NCBI RefSeq assembly: GCF_021729075.1
Contig: NZ_JAJSAQ010000004.1
Coordinates: 310,001 to 374,000, forward strand
Length of the DNA stretch: 64,000 nt
DNA from: Microbulbifer guangxiensis
GTDB lineage: Bacteria > Pseudomonadota > Gammaproteobacteria > Pseudomonadales > Cellvibrionaceae
Direction: 5' to 3'
Below the pieces are notes generated by a model. That model saw only the letters and a list, made by a program, of their open reading frames with translations. It had not been told where the DNA came from and ran no database searches. A program made the translations under genes and the position numbers. Below, piece by piece: positions 55,697-64,000 of the stretch. Every line of letters begins with the position of its first letter. Position 1 is the stretch's first letter.

Positions 55697-57505
55697 GTGA
55701 TTGATAACCTGCGCAATATTGCGATCATCGCCCACGTAGACCACGGCAAGACCACCCTGGTGGACAAGCTGTTGCAGCAGTCCGGCACCCTGGACCGCCG
55801 CGATGCGGATTCAGAGCGGGTGATGGACTCCAACGATCAGGAGCGTGAGCGCGGCATCACCATCCTGGCCAAGAACACTGCCATCCGCTGGCACGATTAC
55901 CGTATCAACATCGTCGACACCCCCGGGCACGCCGACTTCGGCGGCGAGGTGGAGCGGGTACTGTCCATGGTGGACAGTGTGCTGCTGCTGGTGGACGCGG
56001 TCGACGGCCCCATGCCGCAGACCCGCTTCGTGACCCAGAAGGCGTTCGAGCAGGGCCTCAACCCGATCGTGGTCATCAACAAGATCGACCGCCCGGGTGC
56101 GCGCCCGGACTGGGTGATGGACCAGGTATTCGACCTCTTCGACAGCCTCGGCGCCACCGACGAGCAGCTGGATTTCCCGGTAGTCTACGCCTCTGCCCTG
56201 AACGGCATCGCCGGCCTGGACGATACCGACATGGCCGAGGACATGACCCCGCTGTTCCAGATGATCGTGGACAAGGTAGAGCCGCCGAAGGTGGACCGCT
56301 CCGGCCCCTTCCAGATGCAGATCTCCGCACTGGACTACAACAGTTACGTGGGCGTCATCGGTGTCGGCCGCATTACCCGCGGCACCCTGAAGCCCAATCA
56401 GCAGGTGGTGGTACTGGACCGCGAGGGTAACTCGCGCAAGGCCAAGGTGCTGCAGGTCATGGGTTACCTGGGTCTGGAGCGGATGGAAGTCGAGCAGGCC
56501 AGCGCCGGCGACATCGTCTGCATCACCGGCGTGGGCGAACTGAATATCTCCGACACCCTGTGCGATCCGGAAAAACCGGAAGCGCTGCCGGCACTGACCG
56601 TCGACGAGCCTACCGTGAGCATGACCTTCCAGGTCAACGACTCCCCGTTCGCAGGCCAGGATGGCAAGTTCGTCACCTCGCGCAACATCAAGGAGCGCCT
56701 GGAGCAGGAACTGATCCACAACGTGGCGCTGCGGGTAGAGCAGGGCGATTCACCGGATAAATTCAAGGTTTCCGGCCGCGGCGAGCTGCATCTGTCCGTA
56801 CTGATCGAAACCATGCGCCGCGAAGGTTTCGAACTGGGCGTCTCCCGCCCGGAAGTCGTACAGCGCGAGATCGACGGTGAGATCCAGGAGCCCTTCGAGC
56901 AGGTGGTAATCGACGTCGAGGACCAGCACCAGGGTTCGGTGATGGAAGAGCTGGGTCTGCGCAAGGCGGAGCTGACCAACATGGAACCGGACGGCAAGGG
57001 TCGCGTTCGCCTGACGTTTATCGTGCCGTCCCGCGGCATGATCGGTTTCCGCTCCCAGTTCCTGACCATGACCAGCGGCTCCGGCATCATGACCAGTATC
57101 TTCGACCACTACGGCCCGGTGAAAATGGGCGACGTCGGCAAGCGCGTCAACGGCGTGCTGGTCTCCATGGTGAACGGCAAGACCCTGGCCTACGCGCTCT
57201 ACGCGCTGCAGGACCGCGGCCGCCTGTTCCTGGGCCACGGTGAGGATATCTACGAGGGCCAGATCGTCGGCATTCACTCGCGCAGCAACGACCTGGTAGT
57301 GAACCCCACCAAGGCCAAGCAGCTGACCAACATCCGTGCCGCCGGCACCGATGAGGCACTGACTCTGACACCGCCGATCCGCCACACCCTGGAGCAGGCG
57401 CTGGAGTTCATCGAGGACGACGAACTGGTGGAAGTGACCCCGAACCACATCCGCCTACGCAAGAAAGTCCTGCAGGAAAACATGCGCAAGCGCGCGAAGA
57501 AGTAA
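55697..57505 (+). CDS. typA: Ribosome-associated GTPase TypA/BipA
   Basis: This is a 602-residue translational GTPase. The G domain has G1 [16 protein letters not shown]2 RGITI, G3 [12 protein letters not shown] and G4 NKIDRPGA, followed by EF-Tu-like domain II, EF-G-like domains and the BipA-specific C-terminal domain. BipA acts in 50S assembly at low temperature and under stress. The start is GTG at 55697 with AGAGG upstream; [20 protein letters not shown] is the normal N-terminus. A strong terminator follows. Confidence 0.97.
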   Translation: MIDNLRNIAIIAHVDHGKTTLVDKLLQQSGTLDRRDADSERVMDSNDQERERGITILAKNTAIRWHDYRINIVDTPGHADFGGEVERVLSMVDSVLLLVDAVDGPMPQTRFVTQKAFEQGLNPIVVINKIDRPGARPDWVMDQVFDLFDSLGATDEQLDFPVVYASALNGIAGLDDTDMAEDMTPLFQMIVDKVEPPKVDRSGPFQMQISALDYNSYVGVIGVGRITRGTLKPNQQVVVLDREGNSRKAKVLQVMGYLGLERMEVEQASAGDIVCITGVGELNISDTLCDPEKPEALPALTVDEPTVSMTFQVNDSPFAGQDGKFVTSRNIKERLEQELIHNVALRVEQGDSPDKFKVSGRGELHLSVLIETMRREGFELGVSRPEVVQREIDGEIQEPFEQVVIDVEDQHQGSVMEELGLRKAELTNMEPDGKGRVRLTFIVPSRGMIGFRSQFLTMTSGSGIMTSIFDHYGPVKMGDVGKRVNGVLVSMVNGKTLAYALYALQDRGRLFLGHGEDIYEGQIVGIHSRSNDLVVNPTKAKQLTNIRAAGTDEALTLTPPIRHTLEQALEFIEDDELVEVTPNHIRLRKKVLQENMRKRAKK

Positions 57506-57561
57506 TTCCTCGCCAGAAGCACGCCACCTCCCTCGCCGCGATTCACTCGCGGCGCAAATAG

Positions 57562-57591
57562 ATAAGCGCCCCGAAGGGCGCTTATTTTTTT
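57562..57591 (+). terminator. Rho-independent terminator of typA
   Basis: ATAAGCGCCC pairs perfectly with GGGCGCTTAT around CGAA and is followed by TTTTTT. Confidence 0.92.
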
Positions 57592-57613
57592 ACCTAAAAA
57601 CCACGGAAATGTT

Positions 57614-60145
57614 TTAGAACTCGTAACTGGCTTTCAGGTAATAGAAGCCGCCACCAATACCGTAGGGCGACGTTTCGTAGTAGACGCCACCGAGCACGCT
57701 ATCTTGCTCGCCGACGATGGAGCCATCAATTTTCCCACCCTTCTCATCAAACAGGTTTGACGCGCCGGCAGTCAGGAAAATGGCTTCTGTTGCCTGGTAA
57801 GATGCCTCCAGGTCGACGGTGAACGCGGAATCCAACTGCTCGCCAAACCAGTCGGCATGAACCCCAACATACTCGCCGTAGAAGTTCGTACGCAGGAAGG
57901 CACTGACCTTGTCCCAGTTTTGCGCCATGGTGAAGGAAGCGCGATGCTCGGGGAGTCCGCGCTCCAGACGCACCGCTTTACAGATCTCACCCTGATTATT
58001 CACGAAGGCACCGCCACAGGTTGCGTCACCTCCATTGACCTCTGTCTTGGTCCAGTTGTAGGCCAGGCTGAAATCAGTGCCACCACCCAATAGTTCCGCA
58101 CCGTAGGTTGCCACCACATCGACACCGGTGGTTTCGGTATCGAAATCATTGGCAAAGTAGTTGATCTGTCCGATCAATTCCGGATTGGGCACACCGGCTG
58201 CTGCCATCGCCGCACGCTGCGCATCGGTGGGAGCGGCGTTGTCGGTCAGCGCGATGCGGTCCTGCACTTCGATGTAATAGGCATCGACAGTCACGTCGAT
58301 TCCACCTGCTGACATGACCAGACCCGTGGCGAAGTTGACCGACTCTTCGGGCATCAGTTCTGCCTCACCCAGCTTGGTGGCCGGCAGGGTTTGCGCCTGG
58401 GTCAACTGGCCGCCCACGATTGAGGTCTGGGTATTGACCACAGATGCCTGGCCCATGGTCGGCGCACGGAAACCGGTGCTGTGAGAGCCGCGCCAGGCGA
58501 TGTTATCGCTCAGCTGCCAGTTGAAAGCCAGTTTGTAGTTGGCGGTATCACCGAAGGTATCAAAGTTTTCGTACCGCACTGCACCGCCCAGCAACAGGTC
58601 ATCGGTCAGCTGGTTTTCCACGTCAATGTAGAGAGCGTAGTTACTGCGCTCTGCCGTACCGGCAGAATCGATGGAGAAGCCGGCAAAGCCGTGAGAACCG
58701 ATATTGAAGCCCTGGTCCGCCAGCGGTCCCACCTGCCAGGACATCCCTTCACCGGCGATAATCTGGAACGACTCGTCACGCCATTCGGAACCCATAGCGA
58801 GACTCAGGGTATCGAACTGCTTCTGCAGGTCGAAGTTCAGCGTCGTCTCCTGCTGGATGTAAGCGCCGGTATCGAAATTACGCTTGCTGTCTGGGCCAAA
58901 CGACGGGTTGATGGTGTTGTTCAGACCGAATGCGGCCTCATTGCGGCCAAAGGAGCCGCTGACGTCATAGTTCCAGCCCTGCATGAAACCATCGGTCCAT
59001 TCACCGCGGCGGCCCGCAGTAATCGAGGTATCGGTGATATCACCGACAAAGCGGGGGGTATAGCCGCCGGGGATCATTTTGTTGAAGACGAAGCAGTTAT
59101 CGTCAGCCAGCAGACCCGACGTCACCATATCGGAGCCATCGTCCAGCGGCGTGGTGCGGTAGGCATCGCAGCTCGCCGCGTCGCCGTCCAGAGCGCCAAC
59201 CAGTCGAACCCCATCCGTTGTGTAGACGCCATCGCGGCCATTCGGGTTCCGGTAATAGAATCCGCCATCCACCATGCGGTTGGAATAGTTACCGAAGGCA
59301 TAAATTTCGCTGCCGTCTTTCAGGTCAATGCCGAAATTTCCAAACAGGGTCAGGTCGTCTTCGATCTTGGGTGAACCCCAGATTTGTGCCGGTACAGGTA
59401 TATCGGTATTGCCGGCATCGATCATTGCCTGGGCGTCCGGGCGTTGAACGGAGCGGGAGGTGGCATCCGTGTTCTTTAGCTGGAAGCTTAAATTCAGGAA
59501 ACCGGAGTCAGTCATGGCCATGCCATAGTTGCCGGCCATGGTCGTCGTCTGACCGTCGCCCTCAAAAAACTCGCCGTTTTTGACCTCCAGGGAGCCGCCT
59601 TCCGCGCTGTCTTTCAGCACGAAGTTCATCACCCCGGCAATGGCGTCTGAGCCGTACTGGGCTGCAGCACCATCACGCAGTACTTCAACCTGCTTCAGGG
59701 CGATGCTGGGAATCACGGAAATGTCGGGCCCCTGGGCACCGTCGTTCAGGCCACCGCCCTGGAAGGCAATGACAGCGGCACGATGGCGACGCTTGCCATT
59801 GAGCAGGACAAGTGTGGAATCAGAGGATAAGCCGCGCATGTTGACTGGGCGGATCATCGAGGCAGCATCGCTGATCGGTTGATCATGTACATTGAAGGAG
59901 GGAACCGAGCCTTTCAGCAGGTCGAGCATATCGCTGCTGCCCGACTTGGCCAGGTCATTCGCATTGAGCACATCCACCGGCACTGGTGATTCTGACACAG
60001 AACGCGCCTTCGTTCTGGTACCGACGGTAACCACTTCCTCCATGATTTGCTGGCTATCGCCGCCGGTCTGTGCAAAAGCAGGCATTCCCAGGCTGCCAGC
60101 CAGTGCGACGAGGGAAAGCGAAGTTACTATTTGTTGCACCTTCAT
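57614..60145 (-). CDS. TonB-dependent receptor
   Basis: This is an 843-residue outer-membrane receptor. A signal peptide (TSLSLVALAGSLGMPAFAQT) is followed by TonB-box-like EEVVTVGTRTKARS. A plug domain has VNMRGLSSDSTLVLLNGKRR and QVEVLRDGAAAQYGSDAIAG, and a large barrel ends YYLKASYEF. The plug type with GKRRHRAAVI matches receptors common in marine gammaproteobacteria that take up organic nutrients rather than siderophores, but the substrate cannot be read. GGAGAG precedes the ATG. A 20-bp palindrome lies about 120 bases upstream. Confidence 0.9.
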   Translation of the reverse strand: MKVQQIVTSLSLVALAGSLGMPAFAQTGGDSQQIMEEVVTVGTRTKARSVSESPVPVDVLNANDLAKSGSSDMLDLLKGSVPSFNVHDQPISDAASMIRPVNMRGLSSDSTLVLLNGKRRHRAAVIAFQGGGLNDGAQGPDISVIPSIALKQVEVLRDGAAAQYGSDAIAGVMNFVLKDSAEGGSLEVKNGEFFEGDGQTTTMAGNYGMAMTDSGFLNLSFQLKNTDATSRSVQRPDAQAMIDAGNTDIPVPAQIWGSPKIEDDLTLFGNFGIDLKDGSEIYAFGNYSNRMVDGGFYYRNPNGRDGVYTTDGVRLVGALDGDAASCDAYRTTPLDDGSDMVTSGLLADDNCFVFNKMIPGGYTPRFVGDITDTSITAGRRGEWTDGFMQGWNYDVSGSFGRNEAAFGLNNTINPSFGPDSKRNFDTGAYIQQETTLNFDLQKQFDTLSLAMGSEWRDESFQIIAGEGMSWQVGPLADQGFNIGSHGFAGFSIDSAGTAERSNYALYIDVENQLTDDLLLGGAVRYENFDTFGDTANYKLAFNWQLSDNIAWRGSHSTGFRAPTMGQASVVNTQTSIVGGQLTQAQTLPATKLGEAELMPEESVNFATGLVMSAGGIDVTVDAYYIEVQDRIALTDNAAPTDAQRAAMAAAGVPNPELIGQINYFANDFDTETTGVDVVATYGAELLGGGTDFSLAYNWTKTEVNGGDATCGGAFVNNQGEICKAVRLERGLPEHRASFTMAQNWDKVSAFLRTNFYGEYVGVHADWFGEQLDSAFTVDLEASYQATEAIFLTAGASNLFDEKGGKIDGSIVGEQDSVLGGVYYETSPYGIGGGFYYLKASYEF

Positions 60146-60266
60146 GGTATCTCTCCGATCAGTGTTTATTGTTTTGTGGAGCGAAATTCAGATATCCGGT
60201 TTGGATTCGATGAAATCGTTGCGATGAAGACAAAAGCATGATTCCAGCTTTGCCTCAAAACGGATT

Positions 60267-60286
60267 GATTGGAATACATTCCAATC
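60267..60286. promoter_or_regulatory. Palindrome, possible operator of the TonB receptor gene
   Basis: GATTGGAA-TACA-TTCCAATC is a perfect 8-4-8 inverted repeat 122 bases upstream of the receptor start. Its size fits a dimeric repressor site; no regulator gene is adjacent. Confidence 0.5.
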
Positions 60287-60738
60287 GCAAAGTCTACCCG
60301 CACGACCGGCGGGTATTTATGAGATAAAAATCAACATTGGATGCAACGTCACTAAAGTCAGGACTATTAATCGCGCGACTCAAGTCAAACTATCAACCAA
60401 GCATAATCATATTGAATTTTCTCCTTTCTAGAGGCATGAGCGCGGCAAGCATTGCATCCTGTTCGACAATTCCAGCCATCACCGTAGGCTCTGTCTGGCT
60501 CAATAAGAAACTGTTTGCGCAATTGCCCTGATACAACGTTATCGGCCACCGGCAAAAATTATCGAGCAGATCTCATGGCAAATGTGGTATTCACTGCGCA
60601 GCTTCCTATCGGAGGAAAGCGGCTACAGCGAAATTCTCCTTGCAGCACCAACACAATAAAAACCCACTGCGCGGGAGGGGGGGGGAGGCCAACGATAGTG
60701 CAGCGAGTGCGGTGAGCTGCCAAGAAGTGCCGCCCGAG
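60287..60738. other. Stretch without a supported gene
   Basis: This is AT-richer DNA between the TonB receptor and the macro-domain gene. Only short frames without protein character are seen. A run of nine G residues lies near 60675. Confidence 0.5.
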
Positions 60739-61254
60739 TCAGGAATAGAATTGCCGCTCCACGCGCCGCCACTCGGCCAGCGCCGCGCGGGTGTGCAGGC
60801 AGACTGTCAGCTGCTCGAACTCGGTAGCCCTCGGCAGCAGGATTTCCAGGGCGCGGTGTGCGGCGATGCTGTGGGGAAAGCGGTTGGTACCGGCACCCAG
60901 TGCCGGGAATAGCAGTGTGCGGATGCCTTTCGAGGCTGCCAGATCGAGGGCGCTCGCATAGCACTGGCCCAGTTGCGCCAGCGCCCTCGAGGTCCACAGG
61001 TCGCCACTGCTCCACTGGGGCGTGACGGTATGGATCAGGTAACTGACCGGCAGCCCATAGGCCCGGGTGAGGCGGGCTTCTCCCACCGGGCACTCCGGCT
61101 GCAGGTCGCAGGCGGCCTCGAGAGCCTCACCGCCGCGATCGAAGATCTGCACCGATAGTCCGCGGCCGCGAATGAGGTGCTTGTGTGCCGGGCAGACCAG
61201 CCCGGCGGCGCGGATTGTCAGGATGTCACCACTTGTCAGTTTGAGCAATCTCAC
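60739..61254 (-). CDS. Macro-domain protein with altered ADP-ribose site
   Basis: This is a 171-residue single macro domain. LKLTSGDILTI starts the fold, CPVGEARLTRAYGLPVSYLIHTV is the middle motif, and LLFPALGAGTNRFPHSIAAH is the C-terminal phosphate-binding loop. The usual NAAN...GGGV segment is replaced by CPAHKHLIRGRGLS, so the Asn that supports ADP-ribosyl hydrolysis is missing. It may bind ADP-ribose or another nucleotide without the standard chemistry. The start is GTG at 61254. It is divergent from the diguanylate cyclase. Confidence 0.85.
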   Translation of the reverse strand: MRLLKLTSGDILTIRAAGLVCPAHKHLIRGRGLSVQIFDRGGEALEAACDLQPECPVGEARLTRAYGLPVSYLIHTVTPQWSSGDLWTSRALAQLGQCYASALDLAASKGIRTLLFPALGAGTNRFPHSIAAHRALEILLPRATEFEQLTVCLHTRAALAEWRRVERQFYS

Positions 61255-61448
61255 TACTCGCCGATTCCCTCGCCATACCCGCTGAAACTATAGCGCGCCG
61301 CTTTTGGTGCCGCGGATTAAACCCTTATACTGGGCAACTGCTTCCAGACCGGCCCCTGGGCCGCTGCCGCTACCAATAAGAATGCGCCGCCGTGGCAGGG
61401 CGGAACGGGCCAGGGGGTGCGACGGGCCCAGCTTGAACAGGGACCTTC

Positions 61449-62531
61449 ATGAATTCAGGCTTACCCGGCAACACCTACGACCTGCCCAGCCCGCTGGAGC
61501 AGGCGCGCAAGATCGAGCTGCGTCGGCGCATCCTGGCGTCGGGCTATATGCTGATCTTTGCCATGGCCATCACCGGCGCCATGGCGTTGATGGCGCTGAC
61601 CAATGGCGAGCTGTTGCTGTCGGGCGTGCTGTTCGGCATCGCCGGCCTTATCCTCGGCGCCTATGTGGCCATCAACCTGCTCGGCCAGAGCCGCAAGACA
61701 CCGGTGCTGGTGGGCCTGCTGTTACTGGTGCTGTATTTCTACCTGCTGCTGTCCGGTGGCGTGAAGAATACCGGCCTGATGTGGGCGGTGACTCTGGTCC
61801 CATGCTTTATCAATCTCTATGGCTACCGTGCCGGCACGGCCACCCTGCTGGCGATCGGCGGGGCGACGGCGCTGATTCTGTTTTACCCGGAATTCCCCGG
61901 CCTGACTGCTGAATACGACACCGGCTACCGGGCACGCTTCCTCGCCGTGTTTGGCGCCCTCACCGCCCTGACGGCACTGCTGGATAGCAGCCGCCACCAG
62001 ACCCAGCAGTTGCTCCACCATCTGACCGAGGAACTGGAAGCGCGGGCGAGTACCGATGCGCTCACCGGCCTGGTCAACCGCCGTGAAGCCTACCGTGCCA
62101 TCAACGAGCTGGAGCGCCGCGACCAGCAGGCGGACGGTCGTTACACCGTGCTGATCGGGGACCTGGACAACTTCAAGGCCATCAATGATGAGCACGGCCA
62201 TAGTTTCGGCGATCGTGTGCTGCGGGATGTGGCCCGCGTACTGCAGGAGAATACCCGCGTCGGAGATATCGTCTCCCGCTGGGGCGGCGAGGAATTCCTG
62301 ATCCTGCTACCCAATACCGACCTGAATGGTGGCGGGGTGCTGGCGGAAAAGCTGCGGCAGAAAGTCGAGGCCCTCAGTGACTGCTATGAAGTACCGGTAA
62401 GGGTCTCCATCAGTTTCGGTGTCGCGGCGGGTAGTGCCGACGACAACACCCATGGCGAGTTACTGGCTGAGGCTGACGAGCGCATGTACCGGGCCAAGCA
62501 CCACGGCCGCAACCGCGTCGTGGCGGTCTGA
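61449..62531 (+). CDS. Diguanylate cyclase (GGDEF) with membrane sensor
   Basis: This is a 360-residue protein with six or so membrane helices in residues 30-180 (SGYMLIFAMAITGAMALMAL, LLFGIAGLILGAYVAINLL, LVGLLLLVLYFYLLL and others). A cytoplasmic GGDEF domain (about 200-360) follows. The signature is GGEEF at 279-283, with the inhibitory I-site RVGD five residues before it, so it is probably active and product-inhibited. Substrate-binding DLDNFKAINDEHGH is intact. It makes cyclic di-GMP. It is monocistronic, divergent from the macro-domain gene. Confidence 0.93.
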   Translation: MNSGLPGNTYDLPSPLEQARKIELRRRILASGYMLIFAMAITGAMALMALTNGELLLSGVLFGIAGLILGAYVAINLLGQSRKTPVLVGLLLLVLYFYLLLSGGVKNTGLMWAVTLVPCFINLYGYRAGTATLLAIGGATALILFYPEFPGLTAEYDTGYRARFLAVFGALTALTALLDSSRHQTQQLLHHLTEELEARASTDALTGLVNRREAYRAINELERRDQQADGRYTVLIGDLDNFKAINDEHGHSFGDRVLRDVARVLQENTRVGDIVSRWGGEEFLILLPNTDLNGGGVLAEKLRQKVEALSDCYEVPVRVSISFGVAAGSADDNTHGELLAEADERMYRAKHHGRNRVVAV

Positions 62532-62540
62532 CCCGGAAAC

Positions 62541-62567
62541 GAAAAACGCGGCCCCGGGGAGCCGCGT
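62541..62567 (-). terminator. Terminator of the minus-strand OMP gene
   Basis: On the minus strand ACGCGGC pairs with GCCGCGT and is followed by TTTTTC, 22 bases past the stop of the OMP gene. It may also slow transcripts from the opposite side. Confidence 0.7.
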
Positions 62568-62589
62568 CTCGCAATGGAACCTGACGGTC

Positions 62590-63357
62590 TCAGAAGTGCC
62601 AGCGCACGCCGCCTTCCACCAGCCAGCTTTCAGTGTTCAGATCGAAATCCGCCGGGAGCAGACTGGAGTCCACCTCGGCATCATCGGTCTCCCGCCAGCG
62701 CAGGCCGCCAAAGAAGGTCAGCTCGTCGCTGCACAGGTAGTTGATACCACCCATCAACTGCCAGGCAAACACGCTGTCATCGTCATCGATGACGCGGACA
62801 TTGGACGGGTTGTAGTCCACATCCACCCAGGCGTTACCTGCACCCACACCGACATAGGGCTGCCACTGGCTGCCGGTATCCCAGTCGTAGTAGGCGTTGA
62901 AGAACAGGTAATCAGCGCTGAATTCACCCCTGCCGTCGCCCACCACATCGCCGACAGTGACGCCCAGCTCGGTGTCCAGCCCCTCAAGCAGCACTGAGAC
63001 ATCCAGGTCATCGATATTGCCGACACCTGCGACTCGCACATTATCGTGTGAGTCCACATCGTGCTCGGCATAGGCATATTCCACTTCAAAGCGGAAATCA
63101 TCGACCTGGTAACCCAGGGCAAGGTTCACGCCCCAGCTGCTGTCGACATCGGTATTCCAGCGCACCCTGGTGCCGGAATCGATCATCACCATCACCGGGC
63201 CGCCGGTGAGGAAATCGCGGGTAAAGCGGCCATCGGTGTCCACGTCGTCCATGTCGTTGTAGCTGAGAGAACCGCCGACATACAGCCCATCCGCGTGGGC
63301 GCCGAACGACAGTGCGCTGGCCGCAATCGCAGTCAATAGAGTCCTTTTACGCAACAT
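62590..63357 (-). CDS. Predicted outer-membrane beta-barrel protein, complete copy
   Basis: This is a 255-residue protein with a signal peptide (KRTLLTAIAASALSFGAHADG) and barrel strands such as LYVGGSLSYNDMDDV, NLALGYQVDDFRFEVEYAYAEH, WQPYVGVGAGNAWVDVDYNP and WQLMGGINY, ending VEGGVRWHF. It belongs to the OmpA-like barrel or opacity-type group (OMP_b-brl). The ATG at 63357 has CAGGAAG upstream; the longer frame is not supported. A paralogue follows upstream at 63610. Confidence 0.88.
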   Translation of the reverse strand: MLRKRTLLTAIAASALSFGAHADGLYVGGSLSYNDMDDVDTDGRFTRDFLTGGPVMVMIDSGTRVRWNTDVDSSWGVNLALGYQVDDFRFEVEYAYAEHDVDSHDNVRVAGVGNIDDLDVSVLLEGLDTELGVTVGDVVGDGRGEFSADYLFFNAYYDWDTGSQWQPYVGVGAGNAWVDVDYNPSNVRVIDDDDSVFAWQLMGGINYLCSDELTFFGGLRWRETDDAEVDSSLLPADFDLNTESWLVEGGVRWHF

Positions 63358-63609
63358 AATCACTTCCTGTTGTTTGGTTTGGGCAGAGATCCGTACGGTC
63401 TCCTTTAAACGATAGATCTTTACCCGCGGCGCCCGGGCACAATTAGGCGCAGAACTGCTGATTCTGGCGGGCTTTTGTCGATTGCGGGGTAGCGGAGGCG
63501 CCATTGCTGGCGGGGTAGATATGGCGTCCTGTACAGACTGCCTGAGAGTAAATCCAGTCGCGAGGCCGTCCATCCCTGGCACGGCCTCACGGATATTCCG
63601 GCGGTACGA

Positions 63610-64000
63610 TTAGAACTGGAAGCGGGTGCCGATTTCGGCCACGAAAGTATCCATCTGTACCTCGAAGTCGGCATCGAACAGGTCTGCATCCACCTGGATA
63701 TCATCGGTCTGGCGCCAGCGCAATCCGCCAAACAGGCTCAGCTGCTCGCTCATGGCGTAGTTGACACCACCCATCAGCTGATAGGCGAAAACACTGTCGC
63801 TGTCATCAATGATGGTCACACCGGACGGGCTGTAGCTGACGTCTACGGAGGCATTACCAATACCGGCGCCGACATAGGGCGTCAGTGCAGTGCCCAGGTC
63901 AAAATCGTAGTAGACATTGGCAAACAGGAAGTCGCTGTCAAACTCACCTTCACCCGCGGCCACCAGGTCACCGACACTCACACCCAGGTTGCCCGGCGCA
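63610..64000 (-). CDS. Paralogous outer-membrane barrel protein, cut at window end
   Basis: This is the C-terminal 129 residues of a second barrel on the same strand. LFANVYYDFDLGTALTPYVG and AGIGNASVDVSYSPSGVTII, then YQLMGGVNYAMSEQLSLFGGLRWRQTDDIQ, align clearly with the complete neighbour, and it ends IGTRFQF. The frame stays open to base 64000, so the start lies outside the window. The pair arose by tandem duplication. Confidence 0.85.
   Translation of the reverse strand, partial: APGNLGVSVGDLVAAGEGEFDSDFLFANVYYDFDLGTALTPYVGAGIGNASVDVSYSPSGVTIIDDSDSVFAYQLMGGVNYAMSEQLSLFGGLRWRQTDDIQVDADLFDADFEVQMDTFVAEIGTRFQF

Overview
The window is a G+C-rich chromosomal segment of a gammaproteobacterium. 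Gene order matches well-known gammaproteobacterial blocks: grxC-yibN | gpmI-envC-ctpA, hisBHAF, mutY-yggX-tRNA-Phe, yrfG-hslR-hslO-pckA, glnA-ntrBC, thiI and typA. The mixture of Pseudomonas-like and Alteromonas/Shewanella/Vibrio-like neighbourhoods (a HexR-type box before pckA; an ompV-DUF3019-response regulator-kinase operon; several TonB receptors) suggests a marine or environmental species near Microbulbifer and the Cellvibrionales. The genus is an inference.

Layout. 1-5.3 kb: redox, glycolysis and cell-division genes (grxC fragment, rhodanese, gpmI, envC, ctpA, DUF6316). 5.3-5.8 kb: an intergenic repeat field. 5.9-9.0 kb: histidine genes hisF, hisA, hisH and hisB on the minus strand, with a nested palindrome between hisA and hisF. 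9.1-11.6 kb: a probable zinc uptake locus (small His/Cys secreted protein plus a His-rich TonB receptor). 11.8-16.0 kb: AsmA-family protein, long direct repeats, mutY, yggX and tRNA-Phe. 16.1-18.2 kb: AT-richer accessory DNA with an orphan membrane protein and two small minus-strand genes. 18.4-23.5 kb: assorted stress and housekeeping genes. 23.7-26.5 kb: a copper uptake locus (DUF2946 plus OprC-like receptor). 26.5-29.8 kb: an OMP, an orphan HicB-like protein, cysQ and cysK. 29.9-36.9 kb: YhhN, yrfG, hslR, a trypsin-like protease, hslO and pckA. 36.9-43.1 kb: tandem M15-like and tandem DUF4239 membrane protein pairs, an AI-2E-family transporter and an esterase. 43.3-48.7 kb: the nitrogen regulon core (ntrC, ntrB, DUF4124, glnA) with readable sigma-54 and NtrC sites. 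48.8-57.5 kb: thiI, an envelope-sensing two-component operon, an M14-like peptidase and typA. 57.6-64 kb: a large TonB receptor, a macro-domain protein, a diguanylate cyclase and two paralogous outer-membrane barrels, the second cut by the window end.

The genes form coherent small units rather than one large system. Nitrogen control (NtrB/NtrC acting on glnA and probably on ntrBC) and metal acquisition (two small-protein plus TonB-receptor loci) are the clearest. The least explained parts are the orphan membrane protein beside tRNA-Phe, the two tandem membrane-protein pairs, and several nested palindromes between genes. No CRISPR array, integrase, transposase or prophage was seen.
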